A DNA stretch of 64,000 nt from Kamptonema formosum PCC 6407 (GTDB taxonomy: Bacteria > Cyanobacteriota > Cyanobacteriia > Cyanobacteriales > Microcoleaceae): assembly GCF_000332155.1 (NCBI RefSeq), contig NZ_KB235903.1, forward strand, positions 1,581,832 through 1,645,831, read 5' to 3'. Under the pieces are notes generated by a model, which worked only from the letters and a program-made list of their open reading frames with translations, had not been told where the DNA came from and ran no database searches. The position numbers were made by a program, and so were the translations under genes. Positions 1-8,523 of the stretch are shown here, one piece after another. Every line of letters starts with the position of its first letter. The stretch's first letter is position 1.

Positions 1-145
1 GGGGAAGAGGGGGAAGAGGGGGAAGAGGGGGGAGATGGGGGAGATGGGGAAGAATGGGAAGAGGGGAAAGAATGGGCAGAATGGGCAGAATGGGAAGAAG
101 GGAATAGAATCAATGGTTTGGTGGAATTCAGAATGCCCTAACCGA
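1..145. repeat. STRR-rich dispersed element (right part)
   Basis: A G-rich purine array of GGGGAAGA-type units runs into a tail reading TAGAATCAATGGTTT...TTCAGAATGCCCTAAC. The same tail recurs near 3155-3215 and 17890-17935, so this is one member of a dispersed intergenic family whose left end lies outside the window. The rest of the stretch up to 364 holds no gene that I can support. Confidence 0.6.
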
Positions 146-364
146 AAATAGAAGCTTTTTGGCTGTGGTTACATCTCCTTGCCCCGTTGGGCGGTAAAAT
201 AAAATGCCGATTGTTCTTTTTAAGCCGTCAGCACCCCCACTGAAGTGAGGAGGCTTGATGCCTCTAAATTCGGTTAACTGACCACCTGAAGTCTTAATTG
301 ACTAAGTTTTTAAGGTCAAGATACCTAAATAAGCGTCGCTTAAGACTTGAACCGGGGAGTCTAA

Positions 365-396
365 TGTAGGGCTAAACTAGGTTTGCCTACATTTTT
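365..396 (+). terminator. hairpin with T-run in the efp leader
   Basis: TGTAGG at 365-370 pairs with CCTACA at 386-391, and the inner bases AAAC/GTTT extend the stem with a small bulge. TTTTT follows directly. The hairpin lies only about 30 bases before the efp start. It could end upstream transcription or act as a leader attenuator; the sequence alone does not decide. Confidence 0.45.
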
Positions 397-428
397 AGAA
401 GCGGTTTTCACACTTACCAGATTTTTTT

Positions 429-986
429 ATGATTTCGAGTAATGACTTTCGACCAGGTGTTTCAATTGAGTGGAATAACGGGGTGTGGAAAGTGGTTGAA
501 TTCCTCCACGTTAAGCCCGGAAAAGGCTCAGCTTTTGTGCGGACGAAATTAAAAAACGTACAAACCGGAAACGTAGTAGAACAAACTTTCCGAGCTGGGG
601 AGACTTTACCTCAAGCCAACCTGGAAAAGAGTTCTATGCAACATACCTATAAAGATGGCGATCAGTTTGTCTTTATGGATATGGAAACTTATGAAGAAAC
701 GACTCTGAGTGCTGCCCAGATTGGCGATCGCGTCAAGTACCTGACGGAAGGGATGGAGGTTAATATTCTCCGCTGGGGCGAACAAATTCTAGAGGTGGAA
801 CTGCCTAATGCGGTGGTCTTGGAAGTAATACAAGCAGATCCCGGTGTTAAAGGAGATACTGCTACTGGTGGCAGTAAACCTGCGATCGTCTCAACTGGGG
901 CTCAGGTGATGGTGCCGCTATTTATTTCCGCAGGGGAACGGATTCGGATCGATACCCGCACCGATAGCTACCTTGGTCGCGAATAA
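429..986 (+). CDS. efp: Elongation factor P
   Basis: EF-P binds the ribosome between the P and E sites and relieves stalling at consecutive prolines. The 185-residue length is typical for the family. Three beta-barrel domains are recognisable: the N-terminal KOW-like domain carries the tip loop PGKGSAF with the usually modified lysine at residue 32, and the C-terminal OB domain ends in the family signature around [17 protein letters not shown]. accB follows 140 bases downstream in the same direction, a neighbourhood I recall as common in cyanobacteria. The proline-rich proteins at 3505 and 4836 are plausible clients in this genome, but that is inference. Confidence 0.97.
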   Translation: MISSNDFRPGVSIEWNNGVWKVVEFLHVKPGKGSAFVRTKLKNVQTGNVVEQTFRAGETLPQANLEKSSMQHTYKDGDQFVFMDMETYEETTLSAAQIGDRVKYLTEGMEVNILRWGEQILEVELPNAVVLEVIQADPGVKGDTATGGSKPAIVSTGAQVMVPLFISAGERIRIDTRTDSYLGRE

Positions 987-1126
987 AGGCTATGTCTAGA
1001 TAGTTTTGAGTTTTGAGTTTTGAGTTTTGAATTAAAAGATTTACTTAAAACTCAGCACTCAAAATTCATCACTACAGAAAATGCCATTTTCAATTACCCA
1101 ATTAACCCATTACCGATTAACTTGCT

Positions 1127-1714
1127 GTGCAACTAGACTTAAACCAGCTTTGCGAACTGCTGACGGTTTTAGACTCTACTGGCATTTCGGAGCTGAACTT
1201 AAAAAGTGCAGATTTTGAATTGACGGTGCGAAAAGGCTCTGCTCTCAGGGAACCAGGGGCTCCTTCCCTGGGTGATGCTGCCAATTCTGATGCGATCGCC
1301 AATCGCTCCGATATTGTGACTGATGGGGCTATTTCTGAGGCAGTTGCCCTGACGGGGGCATTGGTTGCTTCTGCACCCCTAAGTTCGGGGGTGAATGCTG
1401 ATGCTAAAGGTATTCCTCAGACAGGTGCTAGTGCTGCTCGACCGATAGCGGTTCCCCCCCCAGCAGAACCTAAATGGGTGGAGGTGATCTCCCCAATGGT
1501 GGGAACTTTTTACCGGGCTCCTGGGCCTGATGAGCCGCCTTTCGTGCAGGTAGGCGATCGCGTCAGAGTTGGTCAAACAGTCTGTATCATTGAGGCAATG
1601 AAACTGATGAACGAAATTGAGACAGAAGTGTCCGGTTGCGTGGTGGAAATTTTGATTCAGAACGGCGAACCTCTGGAATACGGTCAGCCACTGATGCGGA
1701 TTAATCCTGAGTAA
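1127..1714 (+). CDS. accB: Biotin carboxyl carrier protein of acetyl-CoA carboxylase
   Basis: AccB carries the biotin that shuttles carboxyl groups to acetyl-CoA, the first step of fatty-acid synthesis. The C-terminal biotinyl domain (about residues 115-195) has the motif EAMKLMNEI with the biotinylated lysine at residue 159. An Ala/Pro-rich flexible linker spans about residues 60-115. The start is GTG, giving [12 protein letters not shown], which matches the usual N-terminus of cyanobacterial AccB. The gene follows efp, separated by GTTTTGA heptamer repeats, so it may or may not share its transcript. No oddities are seen. Confidence 0.96.
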   Translation: MQLDLNQLCELLTVLDSTGISELNLKSADFELTVRKGSALREPGAPSLGDAANSDAIANRSDIVTDGAISEAVALTGALVASAPLSSGVNADAKGIPQTGASAARPIAVPPPAEPKWVEVISPMVGTFYRAPGPDEPPFVQVGDRVRVGQTVCIIEAMKLMNEIETEVSGCVVEILIQNGEPLEYGQPLMRINPE

Positions 1715-1780
1715 GGATTACTGTATTGTTATAAACACTAAATGTTAGTATTTGGGGATCAGTTCTTTCAGGTGAGTTTG

Positions 1781-2134
1781 ATGACATCATCCCAGCCTGT
1801 ACCACAAGAAGTTGTGCAGCAAGTTGCTGAGTATTTCAGCATTCTCAGTGAACCGATGCGTTTGCGGATTTTAAACCTGCTTCGTGACGGTGAAAAGTGC
1901 GTTCAAGAGTTGGTGGAAGCAACCGAAACCAGTCAAGCCAATGTTTCTAAACATCTGAAACTTATGCTTCAGGCTGGTATTCTCACTCGTCGGAGTGAGG
2001 GAACTTCAGCCTACTATCGGGTGGCAGATGAATTGATTTTTGAGCTGTGCAATTTGGTATGCGATCGCCTCGCGGCGCGTATCGAACAGCAAGCCCGTCA
2101 TTTTCGGGAATTTAGTTTAGCCAGCAAGCAGTAG
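1781..2134 (+). CDS. ArsR-family winged-helix regulator
   Basis: This small repressor-type protein has 117 residues from the chosen ATG at 1781. An in-frame ATG at 1742 would add 13 residues (MLVFGDQFFQ...) that look non-coding. The wHTH is clear: LSEPMRLRILNLL, then EKCVQELVEATETSQANVSKHLKLMLQAGIL, then the wing RRSEGTSAYYRVAD. No CVC metal motif of the ArsR/SmtB alpha-3 type is present, so the ligand, if any, is not predicted. It stands alone downstream of accB, with no adjacent obvious target. Confidence 0.85.
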   Translation: MTSSQPVPQEVVQQVAEYFSILSEPMRLRILNLLRDGEKCVQELVEATETSQANVSKHLKLMLQAGILTRRSEGTSAYYRVADELIFELCNLVCDRLAARIEQQARHFREFSLASKQ

Positions 2135-2227
2135 GGGGAATTGGTAGATGCCTTGAGGCAATGGGCAATCTGCCATAGTTTTTCAGTATTTGCCAATTGC
2201 CAATTACCCATTACCGCAGGCTAACAA

Positions 2228-2956
2228 TTACTGGAGAGCAAAGTCTTTCTCAAAGGTGGAGCGAGTGCTCGGCCAAGCCACCTCTAAGCCTTCACCACCT
2301 AAAATTTTTAACGGTTTTCCATCCACAGAAATCCAGACTTTGGCATTAGGTTGCAAACTGGTAGCCGTGAATATTACTTGTCCCAAACGGCCAATCATGG
2401 AAGTGCTACCACCGCCAGAGGTAAATTCCTCTGACAAATTTACGTAAACGCCATCGTCCACTACTTTTATACTCTCAAGTTTTGTGCCTTTGGGAATTTC
2501 GCTCTGGGCATTCGCATCTGTAGGGCCTGCTAACAAGTGCTCGAAAGCACCTTTGATAGCTGTATCGGGCTTCTGGATACCCTGAGTGGCTAATTTATCA
2601 GGAACAATCTGAAAATTGCCGCCTGTATCTTTGAGCCAGTAGACTTGAACTGTTTTATTCGTGGTTGAGCCTGAAGGTAGGGGTTGGGGAGACTGCGGCT
2701 TGAGAGCCGACTCCGAACCCTGAGATGGCTGAATCTGGGCAGGAGAGGGAACTGGTACGGGGATAATTACACTTGGTGTATTGCTGGGACTAGGGGATGC
2801 TGCGGGGACGGTAGGGGGAGCAGAAGATTGGCTGCTACGGAGATTGGGATTTTGCGTTGTCCACCAGGCTATACCCCCACCAGCGGCTAAAACGAATCCA
2901 CAAACACCTGCAATGACGGCTATAGGGACTTGGCGAATTTTTTGTCGATCTTTCAT
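2228..2956 (-). CDS. GerMN-domain membrane-anchored protein
   Basis: A single N-terminal membrane segment (about residues 12-31) is followed by a Ser/Pro-rich linker (about 40-100). A C-terminal GerMN domain (about 102-235) begins TVQVYWL and includes the helix AIKGAFEHLLAGPT and VYVNLSEEF. GerMN domains occur in spore-germination GerM and in many non-sporulating bacteria, where they probably act at the cell envelope. The architecture suggests an anchored periplasmic protein. Its precise role in cyanobacteria is unknown to me. The start at 2956 is supported by an upstream AAGGAG-like sequence. Confidence 0.85.
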   Translation of the reverse strand: MKDRQKIRQVPIAVIAGVCGFVLAAGGGIAWWTTQNPNLRSSQSSAPPTVPAASPSPSNTPSVIIPVPVPSPAQIQPSQGSESALKPQSPQPLPSGSTTNKTVQVYWLKDTGGNFQIVPDKLATQGIQKPDTAIKGAFEHLLAGPTDANAQSEIPKGTKLESIKVVDDGVYVNLSEEFTSGGGSTSMIGRLGQVIFTATSLQPNAKVWISVDGKPLKILGGEGLEVAWPSTRSTFEKDFALQ

Positions 2957-3004
2957 ATTAAAATTTCTCCTTGAGGATCGGTCACTTTAAGGGGTGAAGA
3001 GCTA

Positions 3005-3504
3005 CTTCAGATAGCTACATTTAGCTACATTTGTCTCTAGTTAGATTCTGGAAACGCCTGCGGCGGCTGATGCAAGCTTTACCAGCCTTAAGTATAGCTA
3101 GGGGCTAGGGGCTAGGGGAAGATGGGGAAGATGGGGAAGATGGGGAAGAGGGGACATAGAATCATCGTTTGGGCCATAAGTCGAGTATCCTAACCATCTT
3201 GGCGGTTGCTATATATCGATATCTATCTTTATCAAAAAGCTTCAGTTTGTTTAATTTGTTTATTGGAGCCACCAACCTTGTTGGTTACTTTTTGGGCAAA
3301 AAAGGGCAAATTTACGACTTAAATATTTTAGCATCTGTTGACGTACTGCTTTTTTTAACACCTTCTAGGGTAGCTATTTTTTTGACTCGATCGTTACGTC
3401 GTTGTCAGCGCTACTACACAAACGAAGTCCGCCTTAGTTTACTTGCAGAACGAAGTGAAAGGCGGACTAAAGAATATAAAGATTTATTTAAGCCGGAGTT
3501 TATA
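3005..3504. other. intergenic region with repeats, no supported gene
   Basis: The stretch holds GGGGCTAG and GATGGGGAA tandem repeats (about 3098-3150), the TAGAATCA...CTTGGCGGTTGCTATA end of a dispersed element (3157-3216), and a hairpin. In the hairpin AGTCCGCCTT near 3427-3436 pairs with AAGGCGGACT near 3459-3468. A plus-strand reading frame from 3169 starts inside the repeat and ends inside the opposite gene, so I do not call it. Confidence 0.6.
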
Positions 3505-4008
3505 TCACTCAGGTCGCCCCAATTGCCGTTGCATCAACTCTTTAAGCTGAATAAGCTGTTCTTGCGTCAATATTTGGCGCTCCGCTAACATCAGTTCAAA
3601 GTGATTGTTATCGATTTGCTGGCGTAGGGTTTGGATGTACTGCTGTTGTTGTCGCAATTGCTCTAAAGGGGCACTGCTTTCTAAGAGCGATCGCATTTTC
3701 CCATCCGCCTCAAAAAGTTGGTCTTGTACCTTCTGGATAACTTTGATACCTTGTTCGCGAACCGCGTGGATGCGCGATCGCTGTTCGTCGCTGAGATTGA
3801 TATTTTTTGCCCAAGGGGGTTCCGGCTGACTCGCTGATTCCATTCCCATCATCGGAGGATGTGGGGGGGGTGGCGGACAGGGTGGGAATTGAGCGATCGC
3901 ACTTTCAGCACTTACATTCCTCAATTGCGATTGATTAACCCCAATTCCACTCGCAATCTGTAGAATCAGAGATGTTGTACCCAATACAAATAAATAACGT
4001 TTAATCAT
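3505..4008 (-). CDS. Spy/CpxP-like periplasmic protein with polyproline segment
   Basis: The 167-residue protein has an N-terminal signal-type segment (MIKRYLFVLGTTSLILQIASG). A run of prolines with histidine, cysteine and methionines (PPCPPPPPHPPMMGM) lies around residues 42-56. A helical C-terminal half contains LSDEQRSRIHAVREQG and LTQEQLIQLKELMQRQ, the LTxEQ-type repeats of the Spy/CpxP/heavy-metal-resistance (LTXXQ) family. Such proteins act as periplasmic chaperones or sensors in envelope or metal stress. It is divergent from the response regulator and kinase pair at 4156-6434, which suggests that it is their target or accessory sensor. That link is inference. Confidence 0.8.
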   Translation of the reverse strand: MIKRYLFVLGTTSLILQIASGIGVNQSQLRNVSAESAIAQFPPCPPPPPHPPMMGMESASQPEPPWAKNINLSDEQRSRIHAVREQGIKVIQKVQDQLFEADGKMRSLLESSAPLEQLRQQQQYIQTLRQQIDNNHFELMLAERQILTQEQLIQLKELMQRQLGRPE

Positions 4009-4155
4009 TAGATCGTCCCTGAAAATGATTTGAACTTGAATTGTCTATTTTCTAATTAAACAATTTGAATATGACAGCTTTACCTACAATTAAATGACAA
4101 ATTTGTAATGTTCGTTAATCCCAGACCGTAGTATAATCAGAAAAGAGGCAAAAAT

Positions 4156-4833
4156 ATGAATATTCTGTATGTTGAAGATGAAGCCAAAATTGCTAGCTTT
4201 GTCTGTGCTGGATTGAAAGAACAAGGTTTTGTGGTTGATTATTGCGATAACGGCGATGAAGGTTATCTACGAGCAATGGATAACGAGTATGATGTGCTAG
4301 TTCTTGACATTATGCTCCCAGGTAAAGATGGATTGGCAATTCTTAAAAGTTTGCGCCGATCTGGTCGGAATGTGCCCGTGATTTTATTGACAGCTCGTAA
4401 TGAACTTGATGACCGCCTAGAAGGACTAAATCTTGGGGCTGATGATTATTTAGCCAAACCATTTTTTGTGGAAGAACTAATCGCACGTATTCATGCAGTT
4501 ATCCGCCGCGTCTCTGGCGAACGGCAGAATATTTTGAGCCTGGGGCCGCTAAAATTAGATCGCATTACTCGCCAAGTTACTTGCAATCAGCAGTCGGTAG
4601 AACTCACTACCCGCGAGTTCAATTTACTGGAGTATCTGATGCGTTCTCCGGGACGAGTTTTAACCCGAACGCAAATTTTAGAGCACGTTTGGGGCTATGA
4701 TTTTAATCCAACTACAAACTTAGTTGATGTTTGTATTCAACGTATTCGTAAGAAGCTGGAACGGATGGGGGGAGCGAGTTGTATTGAAAGCGTGCGAGGA
4801 GTTGGTTATTGTTTTCGTAAACCGGAAGTTTAA
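4156..4833 (+). CDS. OmpR-family response regulator
   Basis: A receiver domain (about residues 1-115) has phospho-acceptor D51 in VLVLDIMLPGKDG and the conserved lysine in YLAKPF. A winged-helix DNA-binding domain follows (about 125-222), with TTREFNLLEYLMRSPG, VLTRTQILEHVWGYDF, and the C-terminal SVRGVGYCFRKPE. It resembles the CusR/CopR/QseB branch. The kinase gene begins 2 bases after its stop, so the two are one transcription unit. The divergent Spy-like gene points to an envelope or metal stress signal. Confidence 0.93.
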   Translation: MNILYVEDEAKIASFVCAGLKEQGFVVDYCDNGDEGYLRAMDNEYDVLVLDIMLPGKDGLAILKSLRRSGRNVPVILLTARNELDDRLEGLNLGADDYLAKPFFVEELIARIHAVIRRVSGERQNILSLGPLKLDRITRQVTCNQQSVELTTREFNLLEYLMRSPGRVLTRTQILEHVWGYDFNPTTNLVDVCIQRIRKKLERMGGASCIESVRGVGYCFRKPEV

Positions 4834-4835
4834 TC

Positions 4836-6434
4836 GTGAAATGGCATTCTTTTCGTCTCCGAATTACCCTTTTATCTGTAATTCTTGCAGGTAGCGCTTT
4901 AGTAGGTTTTGGCTTGGTCTCTTGGTTTCAAATTTATCAGACAAAATTAGCTCGTCTTGACGATCAAATCAAAAGTCATTTATTGCGGGAATCTTCTGCA
5001 CCGCGTCCCCTAGATCATTGGGAGTCTTATGAGTTCGCGTTACCATCTTTCTTCAGTGTTGATTCCCAGGCAAAGATTGCACTATTGGTGCTTGATGTTG
5101 ATGGAAATGTCTTGTTTCAATCTACCAGTTGGCCCTCTGATTTAGATCGAGCGGGATTATTTCCTCCCCAAGATCCTTTCAGACCACCACCGCGCTTTCC
5201 TCCTCCCAAAGAAGGCTCTCAGTACCCCTACCCACCACCGAGAGAGGAAGAGGAATTCCCCCCAGGGCCACCACCGCCACCACCAGAAGAAGGGCTTTTT
5301 CCCCCTTCAGAATCCCGTAGAGAACGACCACAATTTAGAGATGAAAATAGACATGAAAATAGACCTGAAAAGCACCTAAACAAGTTATCTCCACTGGTGA
5401 AACGTCATACTAAGACGGGAATTTGGCGGGTTGGGGGAGTGACATCTCCTTTTATTCAGATTGCGATCGCAGTCAGTTTCACTGAATTAGAGCACGAAAT
5501 GAGTGCGATTAGTAATATCTTTCTGATTTCAGTACCATCAGTTTTGATTGTAGTCGCGATCGCGGCGTGGTTTCTATCTGAAAGGGCCTTAAAACCAATC
5601 CGTAAAGTTACGGCGACTTTGCAAAGAGTGACAGCAAAAGGATTAGATCAGCGCATTCCCATTAGTGCAGTAGATGTGGAATTTTTGGAACAAATAGAGG
5701 TATTTAATCAAATGATGGAACGCCTAGAACGTAGCTTTCAACAAGCATCCCGTTTTAGCGCGGATGCGGCCCATGAACTGAAAACCCCTTTAGCAATTTT
5801 GCAAGGTGAATTAGAGAGGACATTGCAACAGGCTGATTCTGGTTCCGAACTCCAGCAAAATCTGAGTAATCTGCTGGATGAAGTAAGGCGTTTGGGTTCA
5901 ATTGTCCGTAAATTATTGCTACTATCTTTAGCGGATGCGGGACAAATGCGCTTATACAAAGTTGAGATCGATTTGTCCGAACTTTTGGCGACTTTAGCAG
6001 AAGATATTGAACTATTAGCACCTCATTTAACTGTACATTTACAGATTCAGCCGGGATTACGAGTTAAAGGCGATCGGGATTTATTGATCCAAGTATTGCA
6101 AAATTTGATTACTAATGCTGTTAAGTATAATCTAGCGTCGGGTTGGGTGCGGGTTGAGGCGCAGTGTAAGGAGTTGATGGTTTCTGTAACTGTGAGTAAC
6201 TCTTCTCACGATCTCCCTGTACGCGATCGGGAACGAATTTTTAACCGATTTCACCGGGGAGATTCGGCCCATAATCGCCATATTGAAGGTCTAGGTTTAG
6301 GATTGAGTTTATCCCGTGAAATTGCCCGCGCTCATGGTGGAGAGTTAAAATTAGATTCGACACCTCTTGGTCAAACTGCTTTTACTTTGAGATTAACAGG
6401 ATTTACGGGGCGGTTAAAAAAAAGTAAGGTTTGA
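4836..6434 (+). CDS. Sensor histidine kinase with proline-rich periplasmic domain
   Basis: The start is GTG, 2 bases after the regulator gene. Membrane segments lie at about residues 9-29 and 228-250. Between them is a periplasmic domain with a striking Pro/Glu/Arg-rich insertion at about residues 110-185. A HAMP domain follows, then the H-box DAAHELKTPLAIL with phospho-accepting H313. The ATPase domain has the N-box NLITNAVKYN and the G-boxes, including GLGLGLSLSREIARAHGG. It should phosphorylate the adjacent regulator. The polyproline insertion mirrors the one in the divergent Spy-like protein, suggesting that both read the same cue, perhaps a metal (inference). Confidence 0.93.
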   Translation: MKWHSFRLRITLLSVILAGSALVGFGLVSWFQIYQTKLARLDDQIKSHLLRESSAPRPLDHWESYEFALPSFFSVDSQAKIALLVLDVDGNVLFQSTSWPSDLDRAGLFPPQDPFRPPPRFPPPKEGSQYPYPPPREEEEFPPGPPPPPPEEGLFPPSESRRERPQFRDENRHENRPEKHLNKLSPLVKRHTKTGIWRVGGVTSPFIQIAIAVSFTELEHEMSAISNIFLISVPSVLIVVAIAAWFLSERALKPIRKVTATLQRVTAKGLDQRIPISAVDVEFLEQIEVFNQMMERLERSFQQASRFSADAAHELKTPLAILQGELERTLQQADSGSELQQNLSNLLDEVRRLGSIVRKLLLLSLADAGQMRLYKVEIDLSELLATLAEDIELLAPHLTVHLQIQPGLRVKGDRDLLIQVLQNLITNAVKYNLASGWVRVEAQCKELMVSVTVSNSSHDLPVRDRERIFNRFHRGDSAHNRHIEGLGLGLSLSREIARAHGGELKLDSTPLGQTAFTLRLTGFTGRLKKSKV

Positions 6435-6482
6435 GATAACTTACTTCGTAGCCTAAATCCCTTAACGACTTATAATGTAAGC

Positions 6483-6593
6483 AGGACTTACGCACTGCGA
6501 CTCAAGAAACCGGGTTTTTTAGCAAATCTCCGCTGCTCTAACGAAGTATTTTTGTAAAAAAACCCGGTTTCTAGGTCAATGAGCGCAAGTCAT
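6483..6593. mobile_element. MITE-like palindromic element, family A, copy 1
   Basis: The ends are AGGACTTACGCA and an imperfect inverted copy, GCGCAAGTCAT. Inside, AGAAACCGGGTTTTTT (6505-6520) pairs with AAAAAAACCCGGTTTCT (6556-6572). The same nested arrangement occurs at 20934-21065, 29111-29219 and 49633-49740. It encodes nothing. It lies just before the gene at 6630 and reaches into a possible longer start of that gene, which argues against the longer start. Confidence 0.8.
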
Positions 6594-6629
6594 AGTAAAG
6601 TAACTGCAATAAATTATAATTTTATCAAC

Positions 6630-6950
6630 ATGACACTAACAACCCGTACAAAAGTGCCTCACGGTAGTCCTCTATTTCCCAATCGCCCTCGTCTTTCCTC
6701 TGAAGAGATAGCTAAACGCCAAACCGAGCAAGAAATATTTGCTCAACGTTGTCGGGAGATTTTTCACCGAGTTTATCCCGAATTAGTTCAAAAATACCCT
6801 GATTGGTTTATTTATATTGAGCCAAATAGTGGAGAATATTTTATTGATTCAGAGCGAAATTTAGCCCGCGAAAAAGCTAAGAAAAAGTACCCAACAGCCG
6901 TGCTGATGGCAATGTGTTTGAATGAAACTGGAACCGTTGGGAAAATATGA
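6630..6950 (+). CDS. Small conserved protein paired with an aspartic protease
   Basis: I do not recognise a named family. The protein has 106 residues from ATG 6630; a start at 6579 would lie inside the palindromic element. The central part is charged and helical (LSSEEIAKRQTEQEIFAQRC), followed by YPDWFIYIEPNSGEYFID and ERNLAREKAKKKYP. It has no signal peptide or membrane segment. Its end overlaps the start of the next gene by 4 bases (ATGA), so translation of the two is coupled and a shared function is likely. Confidence 0.7.
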   Translation: MTLTTRTKVPHGSPLFPNRPRLSSEEIAKRQTEQEIFAQRCREIFHRVYPELVQKYPDWFIYIEPNSGEYFIDSERNLAREKAKKKYPTAVLMAMCLNETGTVGKI

Positions 6951-7315
6951 TTCAAGGTTATTTTGGCAGGAAAGGAGAGATGTTTTTTGAGATTGAGTTA
7001 ATTGCTGCGGATGGTTCAGTAATTACTGTTGATGCTTTGCTAGACACTGGATTTACTGACTGGTTAGCGATGGATACCCAAGATGTAGAGAGTTTAGGAT
7101 GGTCGTTTGTGGAACGAGAAGAAAGGCTGACTGCACAGGGTGTAGCAAGTTTTAATATTTATGAGGGAAGTGTATTATTTGATAGTCAAGAGTTGACTGT
7201 TCCGGTTGTGGTTGGTGACGGAGTACCTGAAGTTTTGATTGGTTTGCCTTGGTTAGAGACTCGACGATTATTGGTGGATAAAAAAATAGGTTTGTTGACG
7301 TTAGGAGAAGATTAA
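6947..7315 (+). CDS. Retropepsin-like clan AA aspartic protease domain protein
   Basis: The 122-residue single-domain protein carries the aspartic-protease motif ALLDTGFTDWLAM around residue 29, in the place of the D-T/S-G active site. A second conserved segment, VLIGLPWLETRRLLVD, corresponds to the hydrophobic-hydrophobic-Gly motif of retropepsins. The length fits a protein that must dimerise to form one active site. It overlaps the previous gene by 4 bases. Substrates are unknown. It matches the TIGR03698-type clan AA families seen in cyanobacteria and archaea, from memory and not searched. Confidence 0.75.
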   Translation: MIQGYFGRKGEMFFEIELIAADGSVITVDALLDTGFTDWLAMDTQDVESLGWSFVEREERLTAQGVASFNIYEGSVLFDSQELTVPVVVGDGVPEVLIGLPWLETRRLLVDKKIGLLTLGED

Positions 7316-7493
7316 AAAAGGTGCGATCGTATCGCCTATTTTCAAAACCTATTTTTTTTAAGATAAGTTTTTAAATTCGGAGGAAATTAAGAATAACCTG
7401 CGGAATATTTTCTATTTCTTGTTGTAAATTTGTACTATGCCCCTTTATCTTAGGAAAAACCCAGAAACCTATCCCCTCTAACCAATATCAACT

Positions 7494-7955
7494 CTAGTTG
7501 ATAGCTTTCTTTGTCATCCCATCAGGTTTAGAAGTTAGCACCAACCGCAACTTAGCATGAACTAAATTTAACTTAGCCAATCCTAAATCTACACTTCCTT
7601 CTACCACAACCCCCGTATTCAGCAGTCTATCCAGCAACTCTAAAACTGACGGATTACTAGAAGTTTCTCCCGGATAATAACCGCCAGATTTTGGTAGCAA
7701 AGTCCCAATTTCTGACAAATCTAAATTTAAGTCAGCAGGATCGATTTCAAATATCTCACACATTTGCAAAACTTGCGCTTCCAACTGCTTCAAACTCTCA
7801 GCCGCCCGATCTAATTCTGCATCACTTAAAATACCAGCTTCCATGCGGCGAATTATTTGCGCTTCCATCAATTGACGGATGAGCTCAACCACAGTTAGTA
7901 GTAGGGGCGCTAAACCAGAATCTTTACTAGATTTTTCAGAATTGGGAACAAGCAT
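7494..7955 (-). CDS. gvpK: Gas vesicle protein GvpK
   Basis: GvpK is an accessory protein for gas-vesicle assembly. The 153-residue protein has the family core LLTVVELIRQLMEAQIIRRME near the N-terminus, followed by the helix AELDRAAESLKQLEAQV and NLDLSEIGTLLP. It is the last gene of the minus-strand cluster gvpA-C-N-J-K. A 167-base gap to gvpJ is filled with STRR repeats. The order matches the well-known Anabaena arrangement up to gvpK. The usual following genes (gvpF/L, gvpG, gvpV, gvpW) are not found here. Confidence 0.93.
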   Translation of the reverse strand: MLVPNSEKSSKDSGLAPLLLTVVELIRQLMEAQIIRRMEAGILSDAELDRAAESLKQLEAQVLQMCEIFEIDPADLNLDLSEIGTLLPKSGGYYPGETSSNPSVLELLDRLLNTGVVVEGSVDLGLAKLNLVHAKLRLVLTSKPDGMTKKAIN

Positions 7956-7976
7956 ATAAGAAATGGGAGAATAGGT

Positions 7977-8120
7977 ATAGCAACCGCTTTCAGCAGTTAG
8001 GGGCTAGGGGCTAGGGGCTAGGGAAGAAGAGGAAGAGGGGGAAGATGGGGAGGATGGGTAATTAGCAATTAGTAATTAGTAATTAGTAATTAGCCATTAG
8101 CCATTAGCCATTAGCAATTA
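7977..8120. repeat. STRR arrays between gvpK and gvpJ
   Basis: The spacer contains TATAGCAACCGC (an element end seen elsewhere), then GGGGCTA repeats, GGAAGAGG/GATGGGGA repeats, and finally TAATTAG and CCATTAG heptamers. These are the short tandem repeats typical of filamentous cyanobacteria. They occupy the entire spacer inside an otherwise compact gene cluster. Confidence 0.85.
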
Positions 8121-8122
8121 AT

Positions 8123-8521
8123 TTATTGATCGTTTACTCCTAACCCAGTATTAACCGATTCAGTGATTGGCGGCTGACTGCCCACTAGCGATTTCAGCGC
8201 TTGCATTTCTGCTTCTAACCTCTTCACTTGTTCTAATAACATTTGATTGGATTCAGTCAAAGTCCGTGCTTGATTGCTCAAATAAGGATCGGTTTCCCAC
8301 CAATTAATTCCCATTTCCTTAGCTTTATCTACCGAAGCAACTAACAAGCGAATGCGGATACTCAACAACTCCGTTGAACCAACAGAAACCGAAATATCTC
8401 CAGCAATTACAATGCCTTTATCTAAAACTCTTTCTAGCACATCTGCCAAAGTAGAACCTCCCGTTGAAGTAGTCATACTTCGACTTGCAGCACTAGGAGG
8501 GCGTATTGGTTGTGTCATCAC
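8123..8521 (-). CDS. gvpJ: Gas vesicle protein GvpJ
   Basis: A GvpA-like domain (about residues 20-75) carries LADVLERVLDKGIVIAGDISVSV and LLSIRIRLLVASVDKAKEMG. It is followed by a helical tail with LTESNQMLLEQVKRLEAEMQALKSLV. The 132-residue length and the tail distinguish GvpJ from the 72-residue structural GvpA. GvpJ is a minor, tip-associated or nucleating component. It starts 2 bases after the gvpN stop, so the two are co-transcribed and probably translationally coupled. Confidence 0.92.
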   Translation of the reverse strand: MMTQPIRPPSAASRSMTTSTGGSTLADVLERVLDKGIVIAGDISVSVGSTELLSIRIRLLVASVDKAKEMGINWWETDPYLSNQARTLTESNQMLLEQVKRLEAEMQALKSLVGSQPPITESVNTGLGVNDQ

Positions 8522-8523
8522 TA

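Noticed and set aside
3169-3588. Plus-strand frame of 139 residues with a hydrophobic start
   Set aside because: It begins inside a dispersed repeat, runs through a hairpin and ends antisense to the Spy-like gene; no family is recognised and no ribosome-binding site is seen.
6579-6629. Longer start for the gene at 6630
   Set aside because: The added codons lie partly inside a family A MITE; ATG 6630 is clean and downstream of it.
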